DNA from: Calothrix sp. PCC 7507
Lineage (GTDB): Bacteria; Cyanobacteriota; Cyanobacteriia; Cyanobacteriales; Nostocaceae
Length of the DNA: 64,000 bases
Assembly (NCBI RefSeq): GCF_000316575.1
Contig: NC_019682.1
Location: forward strand, 1,426,001-1,490,000
Direction: 5' to 3'
Shown: positions 33,964 to 43,427 of the stretch, one piece after another
Layout: each line of letters opens with the position of its first letter
Numbering within the stretch: the first letter of the stretch is position 1
Position numbers and translations under genes: made by a program
Notes under the pieces: model-generated
Database searches by the model: none
What the model saw: the letters and a program-made list of their open reading frames with translations, nothing else
What the model was told of the DNA's origin: nothing

Positions 33964-34617
33964 ATGAAAAGCTGCAAATACATTTCAATGGTGCTGCTAT
34001 TGCTAGTAAGTTTACTCTTTGCTCAACCTTCATTTGCAGACCGCCCGAAATTTAACAAAAATCCTGATTACATAGCCCTAACTCAAGAGCTAAATAAGTT
34101 GCAAACTGCCAAAGCAACGCAAGCTGAGTTAGAGGGTTATACACCAGAGAAAATCGCAGAGACAATCAATGAATTAGAATTGCAAAAATATGCTTTCGAG
34201 TCAGGAATCGACTGGGGGCAATGTAGTAATGCTACCGGGAAGACTCTAGCTGTCTATGGACCGGAACCAAATCTTGACGATGATAAATACTCCAATGGAG
34301 CTGCATTATACTTTTTAGGTGATGGCCAAACAACTAAAGATAGATGGAATTGCAAGGGAATTTATCTGCCCAATGACGCCAAAGCTGTTGCTCTCACTAA
34401 AGATGGACAAAATCCCGAATTGACAGGTGGCGTTGTAATTAAAGTGCCTAACGGTACTAACTTAGCGCTGAAGACGAATCCAGATACAGGAGCTATTGAA
34501 TTCAATCAGGCTGGGACTAAAATCCTCAAAACTGGTGAGGTGAACTGGTTTATCCCCAATGTATCGCAGGCTATTGTAGATACACGAGTGACAAATGCGC
34601 CTGCTAAGAAGGGGTAA
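33964..34617 (+). CDS. Exported hypothetical protein
   Basis: A 217-residue protein with a clear signal peptide (MKSCKYISMVLLLLVSLLFA, cleavage likely after PSFA). The mature part is soluble: a helical section (LNKLQTAKATQAELEGYTPE) and then a beta-rich section with two cysteines (WGQCSNATGK, WNCKGIYL) that could form a disulfide. I do not recognise the family. It is followed by a perfect 12-bp hairpin at 34656. Periplasmic or secreted location is supported; function is not. Confidence 0.65.
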   Translation: MKSCKYISMVLLLLVSLLFAQPSFADRPKFNKNPDYIALTQELNKLQTAKATQAELEGYTPEKIAETINELELQKYAFESGIDWGQCSNATGKTLAVYGPEPNLDDDKYSNGAALYFLGDGQTTKDRWNCKGIYLPNDAKAVALTKDGQNPELTGGVVIKVPNGTNLALKTNPDTGAIEFNQAGTKILKTGEVNWFIPNVSQAIVDTRVTNAPAKKG

Positions 34618-34655
34618 ATAAAGAACTGGGAACTGGGTTTGAAGAGGGTTAGTGT

Positions 34656-34692
34656 TCAGATCCCCGATTTCTTTAAGAAGTCGGGGATCTGA
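34656..34692. terminator. Hairpin, likely terminator (dispersed-repeat type)
   Basis: TCAGATCCCCGA at 34656-34667 is mirrored exactly by TCGGGGATCTGA at 34681-34692. It sits between convergent genes but lacks a T-run. Confidence 0.6.
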
Positions 34693-34711
34693 CTCATAGC
34701 CCATCAATAAA

Positions 34712-35476
34712 TTAGCGCTTACTTAGTTGTGTTTCTTCTTCGGGAAGTAAGGAAGTTTCATCCCCAGTTTGATGATGAATGGGCTTGGCTGGAGTTAAAT
34801 TTGGTTTGATGATAATACTGACACCAATTGCCCAAGCGATCGCCACCATCCAACCTGCGAGAATATCACTAGGAAAGTGAACGCCCAGATAAAGCCGCGT
34901 CCAAGCGATCGCCAATACATATAAACCGCCAAAAATGACTACTAACCCACGCCAAGGGTGACTTTTAGCTAAAATGATCAAAATCATGACCAACGTCATA
35001 CTCGTCATGGCGTGGCCACTGGGAAATGCATAATCGAACTCAGGTGCGAGGGACTCCCAAAGCTGGGGACGCACTCGATGCATGATTTCCTTCGTAGTGC
35101 GGTTAATAATGGCACTTCCGAGTCCGGTAGTGATGAGATAAGTTAGCGATCGCCACTTTTTTCTCTGCCATAATAGCAAAGCGATCGCACTCAAAATCGG
35201 GAACGCCGTCCAAAACGACCCAATCCTAGTTAGTACCACCGCAAACATATCTAATTGCGGCTGTGCGAGCGAGTGAATTCCCAACAAAATCGGCAAATCC
35301 CAGGGGAAGCCAGCTTGATTCTCCCGTACCTCCAAGGCCAAGAGGCCAAACATCTGCAAAGGTAAGTAGACTCCTATCAATAAAAGTAGTAGCGATCGCC
35401 AATGCGCTATGAGCAAATTCTTTAAGAAGCTCAAAGGCGAATTGCGCTCTTGATTAACCTTTTTCCCTCTATCCAT
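34712..35476 (-). CDS. PAP2-family membrane phosphatase
   Basis: A 254-residue protein with five or six membrane helices. The three PAP2 signatures are present: KEIMHRVRP (KxxxxxxRP), YAFPSGHAM (PSGH) and TRLYLGVHFPSD (Rx5Hx3D), giving the catalytic His pair. It removes phosphate from a lipid such as phosphatidic acid or undecaprenyl diphosphate at the membrane surface. The C-terminal 35 residues are hydrophilic. It is a single leftward gene, and the region between it and the haemagglutinin-like gene serves both promoters. Confidence 0.88.
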   Translation of the reverse strand: MDRGKKVNQERNSPLSFLKNLLIAHWRSLLLLLIGVYLPLQMFGLLALEVRENQAGFPWDLPILLGIHSLAQPQLDMFAVVLTRIGSFWTAFPILSAIALLLWQRKKWRSLTYLITTGLGSAIINRTTKEIMHRVRPQLWESLAPEFDYAFPSGHAMTSMTLVMILIILAKSHPWRGLVVIFGGLYVLAIAWTRLYLGVHFPSDILAGWMVAIAWAIGVSIIIKPNLTPAKPIHHQTGDETSLLPEEETQLSKR

Positions 35477-35657
35477 ATCAACCGTAGTATTTCCCTCAAA
35501 TTACCAAAATACTGTGTAGTCATCTACTACTGTTGTACAGAGATTTTCCATCTCACGAAATAATCTGTTTAATCAAAATATACCTTTGGGGACTTACACT
35601 AAAACTAAAGCCAATTTACCTGTTATTTCTAGGACTTACGCAAGTGTCATAGGACAA

Positions 35658-38612
35658 ATGACAAATGACGATCCCCATAAGTTAATTTTATTTGCAACGC
35701 CTTATTTACTGTTGATTATCGCTTCCGGTGCTGGGAATAAAGCAATAGCTCAAATCACCCCAGATAATACCCTGGGGAGTGAACGTTCTCAGGTTACACC
35801 ACAAAATCAGCTAGTTGACAAAATTGATGGTGGTGCAATTCGCTCGACAAATCTCTTCCACAGTTTTCAGGAATTTAAAATTGGCGAAGGAAGAAGTGCA
35901 TACTTCACCAATCCGACAGGAATTGAGAACATTATTAGCCGAGTTACAGGCGGAAATCCTTCACAAATTTTGGGAACCTTGGGTGTGTTGGGAAAAGCTA
36001 ACCTGTTTTTAATCAACCCCAAAGGCATTATTTTTGGGGCTAATGCCAAACTGGATATCAGTGGTTCATTTGTAGCTAGTAGCGCTAGCAGTGTGGTTTT
36101 TGCTGACGGGATAAAATTTAGTGCAACTAATCAGCAAGCACCACCATTATTGACTATCAAAGTTCCTATTGGCTGGGAATTCGAGAATATGCCAGGGGCT
36201 ATTAGTTTACAGTCGGCGCGTTTAGTTATGCAGCCAGATAAAACCCTAGCGCTAGTGGGTGGTAACGTCAATTTAGACCGTAGCACAATCCTTGCACCGG
36301 GAGGTCGAGTCGAGTTAGGGGGATTAGTACAAAAAGGTACGGTGACACTCAATCAGAATGGTAGCTTGAGTTTTCCTGCTGATGTAGTCCGCGCTGATGT
36401 TTCCCTAACAAATGGTTCACAGGTTAATGTCCGTTCTGGCAGCGGCGGTAATATTGCGATCAACACTCATAATTTAAATATTGCTCAAGGAAGTACCCTT
36501 AGGGCAGGTATGGCTTCCGGGTTGGGTGCTGTTAACAGCAAGGCGGGAGATATTGAAATTAATGCTACAGAAGCAGTGATGCTGACTGGTACTGGTAGCT
36601 TTATTTCTAATGCGGTGCTGGCTAACGCCAAAGGTAAGGGCGGTAATATTAATTTAACAGGGCGATCGCTCACCGTAACCGGGGGTTTTCAAATCTTTGC
36701 TGGCACCTATGGGCAAGGCGATGTCGGCAATGTCAATATCAATGTCAGCGATGCAGTAGTGTTTGATGGTGTCGGAACAAATGGGATTAATACTGGCGCT
36801 TACAGTTCCATCGCCCAGGGTGGTACAGGTAGAGGCGGTAATCTCAATATCATAGCCAAGTCTCTGACTGTCACCAACGGGGCAATTCTAGAAGCTAGTA
36901 CTGTGGGGCGGGGTGATGCTGGTAGCGTGAATGTTTTTGTCCGTGATACAGCCTTATTTGATGGCGAGGCTGCTAATTTTAATCAGGTATCAACCGCTGT
37001 ATTCAGTAGTGGTGCTTATAGTCGCGTCAGTTCTGTAGCTACGGGAAATGCTGGTAGCGTTAATGTTACAGCCGGGACAGTGAAAGTAACCAATGGTGCA
37101 GTCCTGACAAGTAGTACCGCTGGGAAGGGAAATGCTGGTAATGTAACTATTAATGCCAATAATATTTTTTTTGATGGCGATGGACGCTTTAACAATACTC
37201 CTGGATTTGGCTTTTTTCAATCCAGTGGTGCGTTCAGCAGTGTCAAACAGACAGGTCAGGGAATTGGTGGTAATGTCATAGTTAATGCTGATGCTTTATT
37301 ATTAACCAATGGTGCTGTCATCGTTACCGGCACTCGTGGACGCGGAGATGCAGGAGATATTTTAATTAATCGGGCTAATACTGTAACTGTCGCTGGCGTT
37401 GCTGGCGATGGCTATTCTAGTGGACTTTATAGCAATACCGAACCCAATTCAATTGGTCGGGGAGGAAAAATTACAGTCAATACAGCCACTTTACGGGTTC
37501 TAGATGGTGGTGTGATCAATGCCTTAACTGCGAATGCAGGTAGTGGAGGTAATATTTTAATTAATGCTCAGACTTTAGAAACCACGAACGGTGGACAAAT
37601 TATTACCTCTACTCGCAACAGTGGCAATGCAGGTAATATCACACTAAACATCTCAGATAGTATAAACCTGACTGGTAGTGATTTGAGTTATGGCGATCGC
37701 ATCTTGGCAATTACTAAAATTGGTGTCGATACGTTTACCAATCAAGGTGCGGCTAGCGGCATACTAGCTAATACCGATGTCAATGCTACAGGGAATGGTG
37801 GTAATATATTTATCCTCTCCAAGCAAGTAAATCTGAGAGATCAGGGTGTAATTACAGTCAGCAGTCAAGGGTCGGGAGTAGCTGGAAATATCGAAATATT
37901 CGCTGGAACTATCCGCTTGCAAAATCAAAGTGCGATTACAGCAGAAACAAAATCAGCTAACGGTGGGAATATTCTCCTACAAATACAAGATTTTCTGTTG
38001 ATGCGTCAAAACAGCTTAATATCCACCACGGCTGGGACTGGACAGGCTCCTGGGAATGGTGGCAATATCAAAATTGATGCCAGAAATGGCTTTATCGTTG
38101 CTGTTCCCCAAGAAAACAGCGACATTATTGCTAACGCTTTTGCTGGTAAAGGCGGTGCTATTGAAATTGACGCCCAGCGAGTCTGGGGATTAGAATCCCG
38201 CCAACAGCTAACTCAACAGAGTGATATTACAGCTTTTTCACAAACCAATCCCCAACTTAATGGTGTGATTGAAATCAACACACTTGGTATCGATCCGACT
38301 CAGGGATTAGTGAATTTGCCAAGTGAACCGCGTAGCGTTGAAATTAGCGAAGGTTGCGATATCCGTCCGAGTAATTCAAAACGGGTAAGATTTGTCAATC
38401 AGGGACGTGGAGGAATACCATCGCGCCCCGAAGAACCACAGAATGTGGAAATGTTTTTGACGAGCTGGATTGATTGGGATGATGATATCGAAGCTGAATT
38501 AAACAGAACTGTCAGAGAGAATTCTTCATCTATTCAAGCCATTATCAATCCCTCAAATAGCACTATAGGTTTAATAACAACTCCTACAAATTTCACCTGT
38601 CAAGGAAAATAG
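35658..38612 (+). CDS. Two-partner-secretion exoprotein (filamentous haemagglutinin-like)
   Basis: A 984-residue protein from the ATG at 35658 (MTNDDPHKLIL); the longer frame from 35586 runs through a dispersed repeat. A signal-like hydrophobic stretch (FATPYLLLIIASGAG) precedes the TPS domain: QITPDNTLGSERSQVTP, FHSFQEFKIGEGRSAYF, ITGGNPSQILGTL-type text, and ANLFLINPKGIIFGANAKLD. The rest is a beta-helix with GGNI/GNI repeats (AGNITLNISD, GNGGNIFILS). The C-terminus has a Cys-containing EGCDIRPSN and ends FTCQGK. Such proteins cross the outer membrane through a TpsB/ShlB-type pore; no such gene is in the window. A TPR-CHAT gene follows 1.4 kb downstream, a common neighbour. Confidence 0.88.
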   Translation: MTNDDPHKLILFATPYLLLIIASGAGNKAIAQITPDNTLGSERSQVTPQNQLVDKIDGGAIRSTNLFHSFQEFKIGEGRSAYFTNPTGIENIISRVTGGNPSQILGTLGVLGKANLFLINPKGIIFGANAKLDISGSFVASSASSVVFADGIKFSATNQQAPPLLTIKVPIGWEFENMPGAISLQSARLVMQPDKTLALVGGNVNLDRSTILAPGGRVELGGLVQKGTVTLNQNGSLSFPADVVRADVSLTNGSQVNVRSGSGGNIAINTHNLNIAQGSTLRAGMASGLGAVNSKAGDIEINATEAVMLTGTGSFISNAVLANAKGKGGNINLTGRSLTVTGGFQIFAGTYGQGDVGNVNINVSDAVVFDGVGTNGINTGAYSSIAQGGTGRGGNLNIIAKSLTVTNGAILEASTVGRGDAGSVNVFVRDTALFDGEAANFNQVSTAVFSSGAYSRVSSVATGNAGSVNVTAGTVKVTNGAVLTSSTAGKGNAGNVTINANNIFFDGDGRFNNTPGFGFFQSSGAFSSVKQTGQGIGGNVIVNADALLLTNGAVIVTGTRGRGDAGDILINRANTVTVAGVAGDGYSSGLYSNTEPNSIGRGGKITVNTATLRVLDGGVINALTANAGSGGNILINAQTLETTNGGQIITSTRNSGNAGNITLNISDSINLTGSDLSYGDRILAITKIGVDTFTNQGAASGILANTDVNATGNGGNIFILSKQVNLRDQGVITVSSQGSGVAGNIEIFAGTIRLQNQSAITAETKSANGGNILLQIQDFLLMRQNSLISTTAGTGQAPGNGGNIKIDARNGFIVAVPQENSDIIANAFAGKGGAIEIDAQRVWGLESRQQLTQQSDITAFSQTNPQLNGVIEINTLGIDPTQGLVNLPSEPRSVEISEGCDIRPSNSKRVRFVNQGRGGIPSRPEEPQNVEMFLTSWIDWDDDIEAELNRTVRENSSSIQAIINPSNSTIGLITTPTNFTCQGK

Positions 38613-38806
38613 ATATAGTGTTTCTCACCTGGTTTTTTGTTTTGATAAAGGTTTAGTTTTAGCTGATTGTTATTTACTGTATGATAATTAATATTCTTCT
38701 CAGTAACGTAGTTATTTAGTTGATTATTTGCTGTTACAAGGCTTGAGAATAATTGCATAAACAAGAAAGTAGCAATTAAACAGACAATATTTTTTGTATT
38801 TTGCAT
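38600..38806 (-). CDS. Possible small exported protein
   Basis: A 68-residue frame with a hydrophobic N-terminus (NIVCLIATFLFMQLFSSLVT) and an Asn-rich remainder. Its end overlaps the haemagglutinin gene stop by 13 bp. It resembles in style the other small exported proteins nearby, but there is no second line of support. Confidence 0.35.
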   Translation of the reverse strand: MQNTKNIVCLIATFLFMQLFSSLVTANNQLNNYVTEKNINYHTVNNNQLKLNLYQNKKPGEKHYIYFP

Positions 38807-38828
38807 ATTTACTAATATTTAAGTATTT

Positions 38829-38882
38829 GTAGGGTGGGCAATGCCCACCAAAACCATTATGTGGTGGGCATTGCCTTCTCTA
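38829..38882. repeat. GTAGGGTGGGCAATGCCCACC palindrome family
   Basis: TGTAGGGTGGGCAATGCCCA is followed by GTGGTGGGCATTGCC and CTCTAC. It is an imperfect palindrome of the same arm sequence as the repeats at 2120, 39540 and 44620. Confidence 0.6.
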
Positions 38883-38910
38883 CTTGACATAGGAAAATAC
38901 GTAATAATTT

Positions 38911-39411
38911 TTAATTACAATGAACCCCCAGATTTGGATTTATTCCCAATCCTTCCCTAATTATTGCTAGTGAGTTACAAGAAGGTTCAAAGCTTTTATA
39001 TTTTCGATTTGCATTATGCTGTATGTATGGTGGCAAATCCTCTTCTTTAACGGATTTACACTGACTATATATGAGGCGCATGAATTTTAAGTCAGATTGA
39101 TCAATACGCAATGAAGATGAGGATTGACGCTGAATATTTCTTCTAGAAATTTTACCGCCAACTCGCGTATCAAGGTTTTCTACTAGATTACAGATATGTA
39201 ATTCGCGGCTGACTAGACAAGCACCTGCACATGTTTCGGCATTATCCCAGACTTTGATTGTGTCACGAAGTTCGTTTTTGACTTGAGCAACCGAATTAAT
39301 GTTTTGAGTAGTGTTGATTGTTCCGGCAGCAGCGGTATTGAACCCGGTTAAACTGATTATCGAAGTAAAAAGCAATAGTAATTTTCGTGATTTGTCAGTT
39401 TGCACTTTCAT
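38911..39411 (-). CDS. Exported Cys-containing hypothetical protein
   Basis: A 166-residue protein with a signal peptide (KLLLLFTSIISLTGFNTAAA). The mature part has six cysteines in AETCAGACLVSRELHIC, YSQCKSV, EPSCNS and VHCN, which suggests disulfides and an extracytoplasmic location. I do not recognise a family. It is leftward, opposite to the haemagglutinin gene, and is one of several small exported proteins between 33964 and 50106. Confidence 0.6.
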   Translation of the reverse strand: MKVQTDKSRKLLLLFTSIISLTGFNTAAAGTINTTQNINSVAQVKNELRDTIKVWDNAETCAGACLVSRELHICNLVENLDTRVGGKISRRNIQRQSSSSLRIDQSDLKFMRLIYSQCKSVKEEDLPPYIQHNANRKYKSFEPSCNSLAIIREGLGINPNLGVHCN

Positions 39412-39515
39412 TGATTTTGTCCTAATTGCTAACTAAGAATTTAATGCAGATATGTTGTTGAGTATTGGTATTTGTGCGATCGCACTTATTCGGTTGGCAA
39501 AAATGCGCTCAACTG

Positions 39516-39650
39516 ACATCAAGCACCAGTTGCAATAATGCATTTTTTGTAGGGTGGGGCTATGCCTTACATTGCCTGGAACCCTTGTATTTGCGTTGGT
39601 GGGCGATGCCCACCCTACAAAATTGAAAATGCTGCAAGATATGAGTCAAG
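39516..39650. repeat. MITE-like element with ATCTTGCACCA ends, copy 2
   Basis: It is the inverse of 2116-2248: ATCAAGCACCAGTTGCAATA near 39519 and ATTGAAAATGCTGCAAGATA near 39646, with the loop segment CCTGGAACCCTTGTATTTGC in between. It has point changes in both ends and one arm compared with copy 1. Confidence 0.7.
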
Positions 39651-39802
39651 GCGGCTGGGGTAAACACCCAGATAATTAGGTAGAATTTTGACGACATACT
39701 CCTGGTAGGTTCAGTGGTTCTATCTATCTAATTGGGAGTAAACCTAATCAAATATGAGGATGGTATGAATTTTTTTCAGAATTTTGGTAAACTTTCTGGA
39801 CA

Positions 39803-39930
39803 CTAGTACAGCGCGGCGTAAATGAACATACCATTTCAAATGGCGCAAGAGCTTGGAATACAATTCTTTTGACTTTTGACTTTTGACTTTTGACTTTTGA
39901 CTTTTGACTTCCGCCTTGCCGTACTAGTGT
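39803..39930. repeat. MITE with IS630-like ends and TTTTGAC heptads
   Basis: ACTAGTACAGCGCGGCG at 39803 is mirrored by CGCCTTGCCGTACTAGT near 39929. Both ends resemble the ends of the IS630 copy at 25368. Six tandem TTTTGAC units occupy 39867-39908. It has no coding capacity. An IS630 transposase could mobilise it. Confidence 0.65.
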
Positions 39931-40005
39931 CTTTTACACCCTCAAAAACTAGGTTTTGGAGATTAATCCCTCGGATTACACCTGATCAATCGTCAGCGAT
40001 CGCCC

Positions 40006-42858
40006 ATGACAAAATACACTAAACTGCTTCGTAGGGTAGGATTTAAGTCCAGGTTGAGGAGAATACGGTATCACCTGCTGGCTCTGAGTTTTGTATTGGC
40101 GCTATTTGTGGTTAAAACACCGGATGTAATTGCTCAGATACCTACTGTACCGAGCAATCAAATTCCCACTGAAGTACAACAATTGGTACGCCAGGGTAAA
40201 GAAGCGTATCACTCCAGTAGCTATTCTCTGGCTATCAAGTTATTACAACAAGCATTGCAACTGTCCACAACTGGCAATAGCGATGCTCCGAAGGAGCCGC
40301 TACGCTATCGCACTCCAGCTCTAATCCACAGCAACCTATCTCTAGCATATCAGCAACTAGGTGATTGGGATGCCGCACAACAGCAGATATCAGCCAGTTT
40401 GCAACTCTTACAACCCTCCCAATCAAAGCCGGATTCTCCAACCCTACTCAAAATCTACGCGCAATCCTTAGATATCCAAAGTCGCCTCTGGTATGTGCGT
40501 GGAAAGCCAGAAGCCGCATTAAAAAGTTTGCAACAATCAGGGGAAATTTATACACGTCTGGGAGATGAAGCTCTAAGTATTAGCAATACTATCAACCAAG
40601 CACAAACACTACAAGCATTAGGGTTGTATCAACAAGCATACAATAACCTCGAACAGATTCAGCAAAGATTGACTACAACACCCGACTCTGTGATTAAGTC
40701 TCAAGGATACTTGAGCTTAGGTAACGTTCTGCTAGCTATTGGTGAGTTAAAGCGATCACATACAGCCTTGCAAAATAGTTTAGCACTGGCGGAAAACTTG
40801 CCATCATCGTCTACTAAAACTACAGTCAAAAGCGCCGCCCTGGTTAGTTTAGCAAATATGTTTTGGGCAAAGGGAAACTTGGAGCGCGATCGCCAGACGA
40901 CTCGCAACTATAATGATATCCCTTGGCAGTGCCAAGCGCGATCGCGAAGTGACTCCATTGCGTTAGCTTCCCGCAGGGTAGAATTACAACTTCCCCATAC
41001 TGCAATGCAATCATATCAAAATGCCGCCTTGCAATACCAACAAGTACTAGCAATACCATCATCTCCATCAATACGAGTCCAAGCGCAGATTAATTACTTG
41101 AGTTTGTTGGTGGAAACTGGGCAATTTTCCGCCGCCAAGGCATTATGGCACGAAATTAAAATTTCTGACTTACCAAACGGTCGTCAGGCGGTGTATGCAA
41201 AGATTAACGCCGCCCAAAATCTCGCCTGCATCTCTCAAACAAATGCTAGATATAGTTCTGTATTAGCTGAAATTGATAATTTATTAGAGTCGGCGATTCA
41301 AGATGCAAAACAACTCCAAGACTCCCGCGCTTTATCTTACGCCCTTGGGAATCGTGGCGGGTTTTTTGAATATCTTGCTTTAGCACCACTGCACAAATCC
41401 CCGCATAAGTCAATATCAAAAGCGGATCTAGATTATCTACTCACCAGCCAAAATCTCACACAGCAAGCATTACTTCTCACCCAACCCATCACCGCCCCTG
41501 ATATTGCTTATCAATGGGAATGGCAGATGGGAAGAATTTTAGCAGCGCAGACAAAAGAAGATCAAGCGATCGCCTTTTACAAAATGGCTGTAGAAAGCCT
41601 CAAATCTGTTCGTAGTGATTTGCTTACCATCGATTCTGATGTGCAATTTTCCTATCGAGATCATGTAGAACCCGTCTATCGGGGATTAGTCGATTTACTA
41701 TTAAAAAATAATAAATCAGCAGCATCTCAAGAACACCTCCAACAAGCAATTATAAATATTGACACACTACAACTTGCAGAACTCCAGAATTTTTTACGCT
41801 GTAATCTACCGCAGATATTACCCATCAATCGGAAAAATAATACTGTTGATAATAACGCCATATTTATCTATCCCATCATTCTAGAAAACCGCCTAGAAGT
41901 TATCTTTAAATTACCAGGACAACACCTAGAACAATATGTATATCCTATCCCACGGACTGAACTTCAAGATACTGTAAAACAACTCCGCAGCGCTATATAC
42001 ACCCGCAATCCCAGTAAAATTCAAGCCAAATCACAAATTATTTATCGCTGGTTAATCAAACCCATCGAACCATATTTGCAACAACAGAACAATATCAAAA
42101 CCTTGGTTTTTGTCCTTGATGGTGAACTTCGCAATATTCCAATGGGAGTATTGTATGACGAAGAAAAAGCACAATATCTCATCCAAAAAGATTATGCCCT
42201 CGCCTTGCTACCAAATTCGCAATTATTTGATTTAAGCAACTCACAAATTGAAACCCCAAAGATATTAGCAGGTGGGATAGGAGAACAGCAAGAAAATGTT
42301 GAAACCCGTAACTTTTCTGCACTCAACATTGATGAATTGCAGCAAATTGCTAAAATATTACCCAGCAAACTGTTAATTAATTCCCAGTTCACCCCAGCAA
42401 ACCTCCATAAACAGTTACAATCAAAAGCATTTTCCATTGTTCATTTTGTCACACATGGAAACTTTAGTTCCAACCCTGAAGATACATATTTACTCGCCTA
42501 CCAACAGCTGATTAAAGCTAGGGAGTTAAATAACTTATTACAGGATGACACAGTTAATTCCAGAGGTATTAAATTGCTCGTACTGAGCGCCTGTAAAACC
42601 GCTGAAGGCGACAATCGGGCAATTTTGGGGTTAGCGGGACTTGCATTACGGGCAGGGGCTAGCAGCACCCTCTCAACCTTATGGCAAATTAATGATGCTT
42701 CGACATCTCAATTGATGGTGCAGTTTTATACTGAACTTAAAAAAGGCGGAGTTACAAAAGCCGAAGCACTGCATCGCGCCCAGAAAGCACTTTTAGCACA
42801 GCCTGAGTATCAAAATCCTTATTACTGGGCACCGTATATATTAGTTGGCAATTGGTAG
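40006..42858 (+). CDS. TPR-CHAT protein, exported or membrane-anchored
   Basis: A 950-residue protein. An N-terminal signal anchor (YHLLALSFVLALFVVKTPDV) follows an Arg-rich start. Residues about 50-560 form TPR-like helical repeats (PALIHSNLSLAYQQLGDWDA). The C-terminal 300 residues are a CHAT domain with His in IVHFVTHGNFSS and Cys in LLVLSACKTAEGD, then GLALRAGASSTLSTLW. CHAT domains are caspase-like peptidases. Two in-frame stretches look like palindromic repeat DNA: about 40280-40312 (SDAPKEPLRYR) and about 40925-40985. The TPR part may have been lengthened by them. It lies downstream of the haemagglutinin-like gene in the same direction. Confidence 0.88.
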   Translation: MTKYTKLLRRVGFKSRLRRIRYHLLALSFVLALFVVKTPDVIAQIPTVPSNQIPTEVQQLVRQGKEAYHSSSYSLAIKLLQQALQLSTTGNSDAPKEPLRYRTPALIHSNLSLAYQQLGDWDAAQQQISASLQLLQPSQSKPDSPTLLKIYAQSLDIQSRLWYVRGKPEAALKSLQQSGEIYTRLGDEALSISNTINQAQTLQALGLYQQAYNNLEQIQQRLTTTPDSVIKSQGYLSLGNVLLAIGELKRSHTALQNSLALAENLPSSSTKTTVKSAALVSLANMFWAKGNLERDRQTTRNYNDIPWQCQARSRSDSIALASRRVELQLPHTAMQSYQNAALQYQQVLAIPSSPSIRVQAQINYLSLLVETGQFSAAKALWHEIKISDLPNGRQAVYAKINAAQNLACISQTNARYSSVLAEIDNLLESAIQDAKQLQDSRALSYALGNRGGFFEYLALAPLHKSPHKSISKADLDYLLTSQNLTQQALLLTQPITAPDIAYQWEWQMGRILAAQTKEDQAIAFYKMAVESLKSVRSDLLTIDSDVQFSYRDHVEPVYRGLVDLLLKNNKSAASQEHLQQAIINIDTLQLAELQNFLRCNLPQILPINRKNNTVDNNAIFIYPIILENRLEVIFKLPGQHLEQYVYPIPRTELQDTVKQLRSAIYTRNPSKIQAKSQIIYRWLIKPIEPYLQQQNNIKTLVFVLDGELRNIPMGVLYDEEKAQYLIQKDYALALLPNSQLFDLSNSQIETPKILAGGIGEQQENVETRNFSALNIDELQQIAKILPSKLLINSQFTPANLHKQLQSKAFSIVHFVTHGNFSSNPEDTYLLAYQQLIKARELNNLLQDDTVNSRGIKLLVLSACKTAEGDNRAILGLAGLALRAGASSTLSTLWQINDASTSQLMVQFYTELKKGGVTKAEALHRAQKALLAQPEYQNPYYWAPYILVGNW

Positions 42859-42869
42859 TGATAGATAAT

Positions 42870-43427
42870 TTAACCAGGACAATCAAAAAAAGCACCGTGG
42901 CAAACACTATCTGTCTGGATTATACTTTTTAAGTCTGACTTTTTGGAGATGACAGCGAAATTAATATTTCCTGAAGAACGAAAAACGCGATAATTAAACT
43001 TCTTACCTTCATAAAACTCTGATGACTGTGTTACCTCTCGAGTTCTTTTTAATATATATTTAGAATTTTGAAAGTCATTGACAACTATAGAATTAAATAT
43101 ATTTTTAATCACTTGTAAATTGCTAATAGAACTTCTATCTAGAACTATTTCATTGGCATCTCCTAAGTCAACAGCTTCAATTATTATATTCTGCCTCCTG
43201 TTATCAGTGTATACTTCAAACGAGGAAGATGCACTTTGCTTTAATCTTGTATAATAATGGTGAGTGCTACCGTAAGAGCCTCCAGTACCACCATAGGTAA
43301 TTTTTTCAAAAAGTGGGTTATTTGTGTAGAACTTCATAGCCGTCTCAAATTTTTGTCCAGGAAGTGCATTTACAGGGCTTGTAAGAGAAACAGCGAGCAA
43401 AAAAGAGATTCCTAATTGTTTCAACAT
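42870..43427 (-). CDS. Exported hypothetical protein
   Basis: A 185-residue protein with a signal peptide (MLKQLGISFLLAVSLTSPVNA). The mature part is beta-rich (FEVYTDNRRQNIIIEAVDLG), includes a Gly/Tyr/His stretch (TYGGTGGSYGSTHHYYTRLK) and ends with two cysteines (VCHGAFFDCPG). I do not recognise a family. It is convergent with the TPR-CHAT gene, whose stop lies 11 bases away. Function unknown. Confidence 0.6.
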   Translation of the reverse strand: MLKQLGISFLLAVSLTSPVNALPGQKFETAMKFYTNNPLFEKITYGGTGGSYGSTHHYYTRLKQSASSSFEVYTDNRRQNIIIEAVDLGDANEIVLDRSSISNLQVIKNIFNSIVVNDFQNSKYILKRTREVTQSSEFYEGKKFNYRVFRSSGNINFAVISKKSDLKSIIQTDSVCHGAFFDCPG

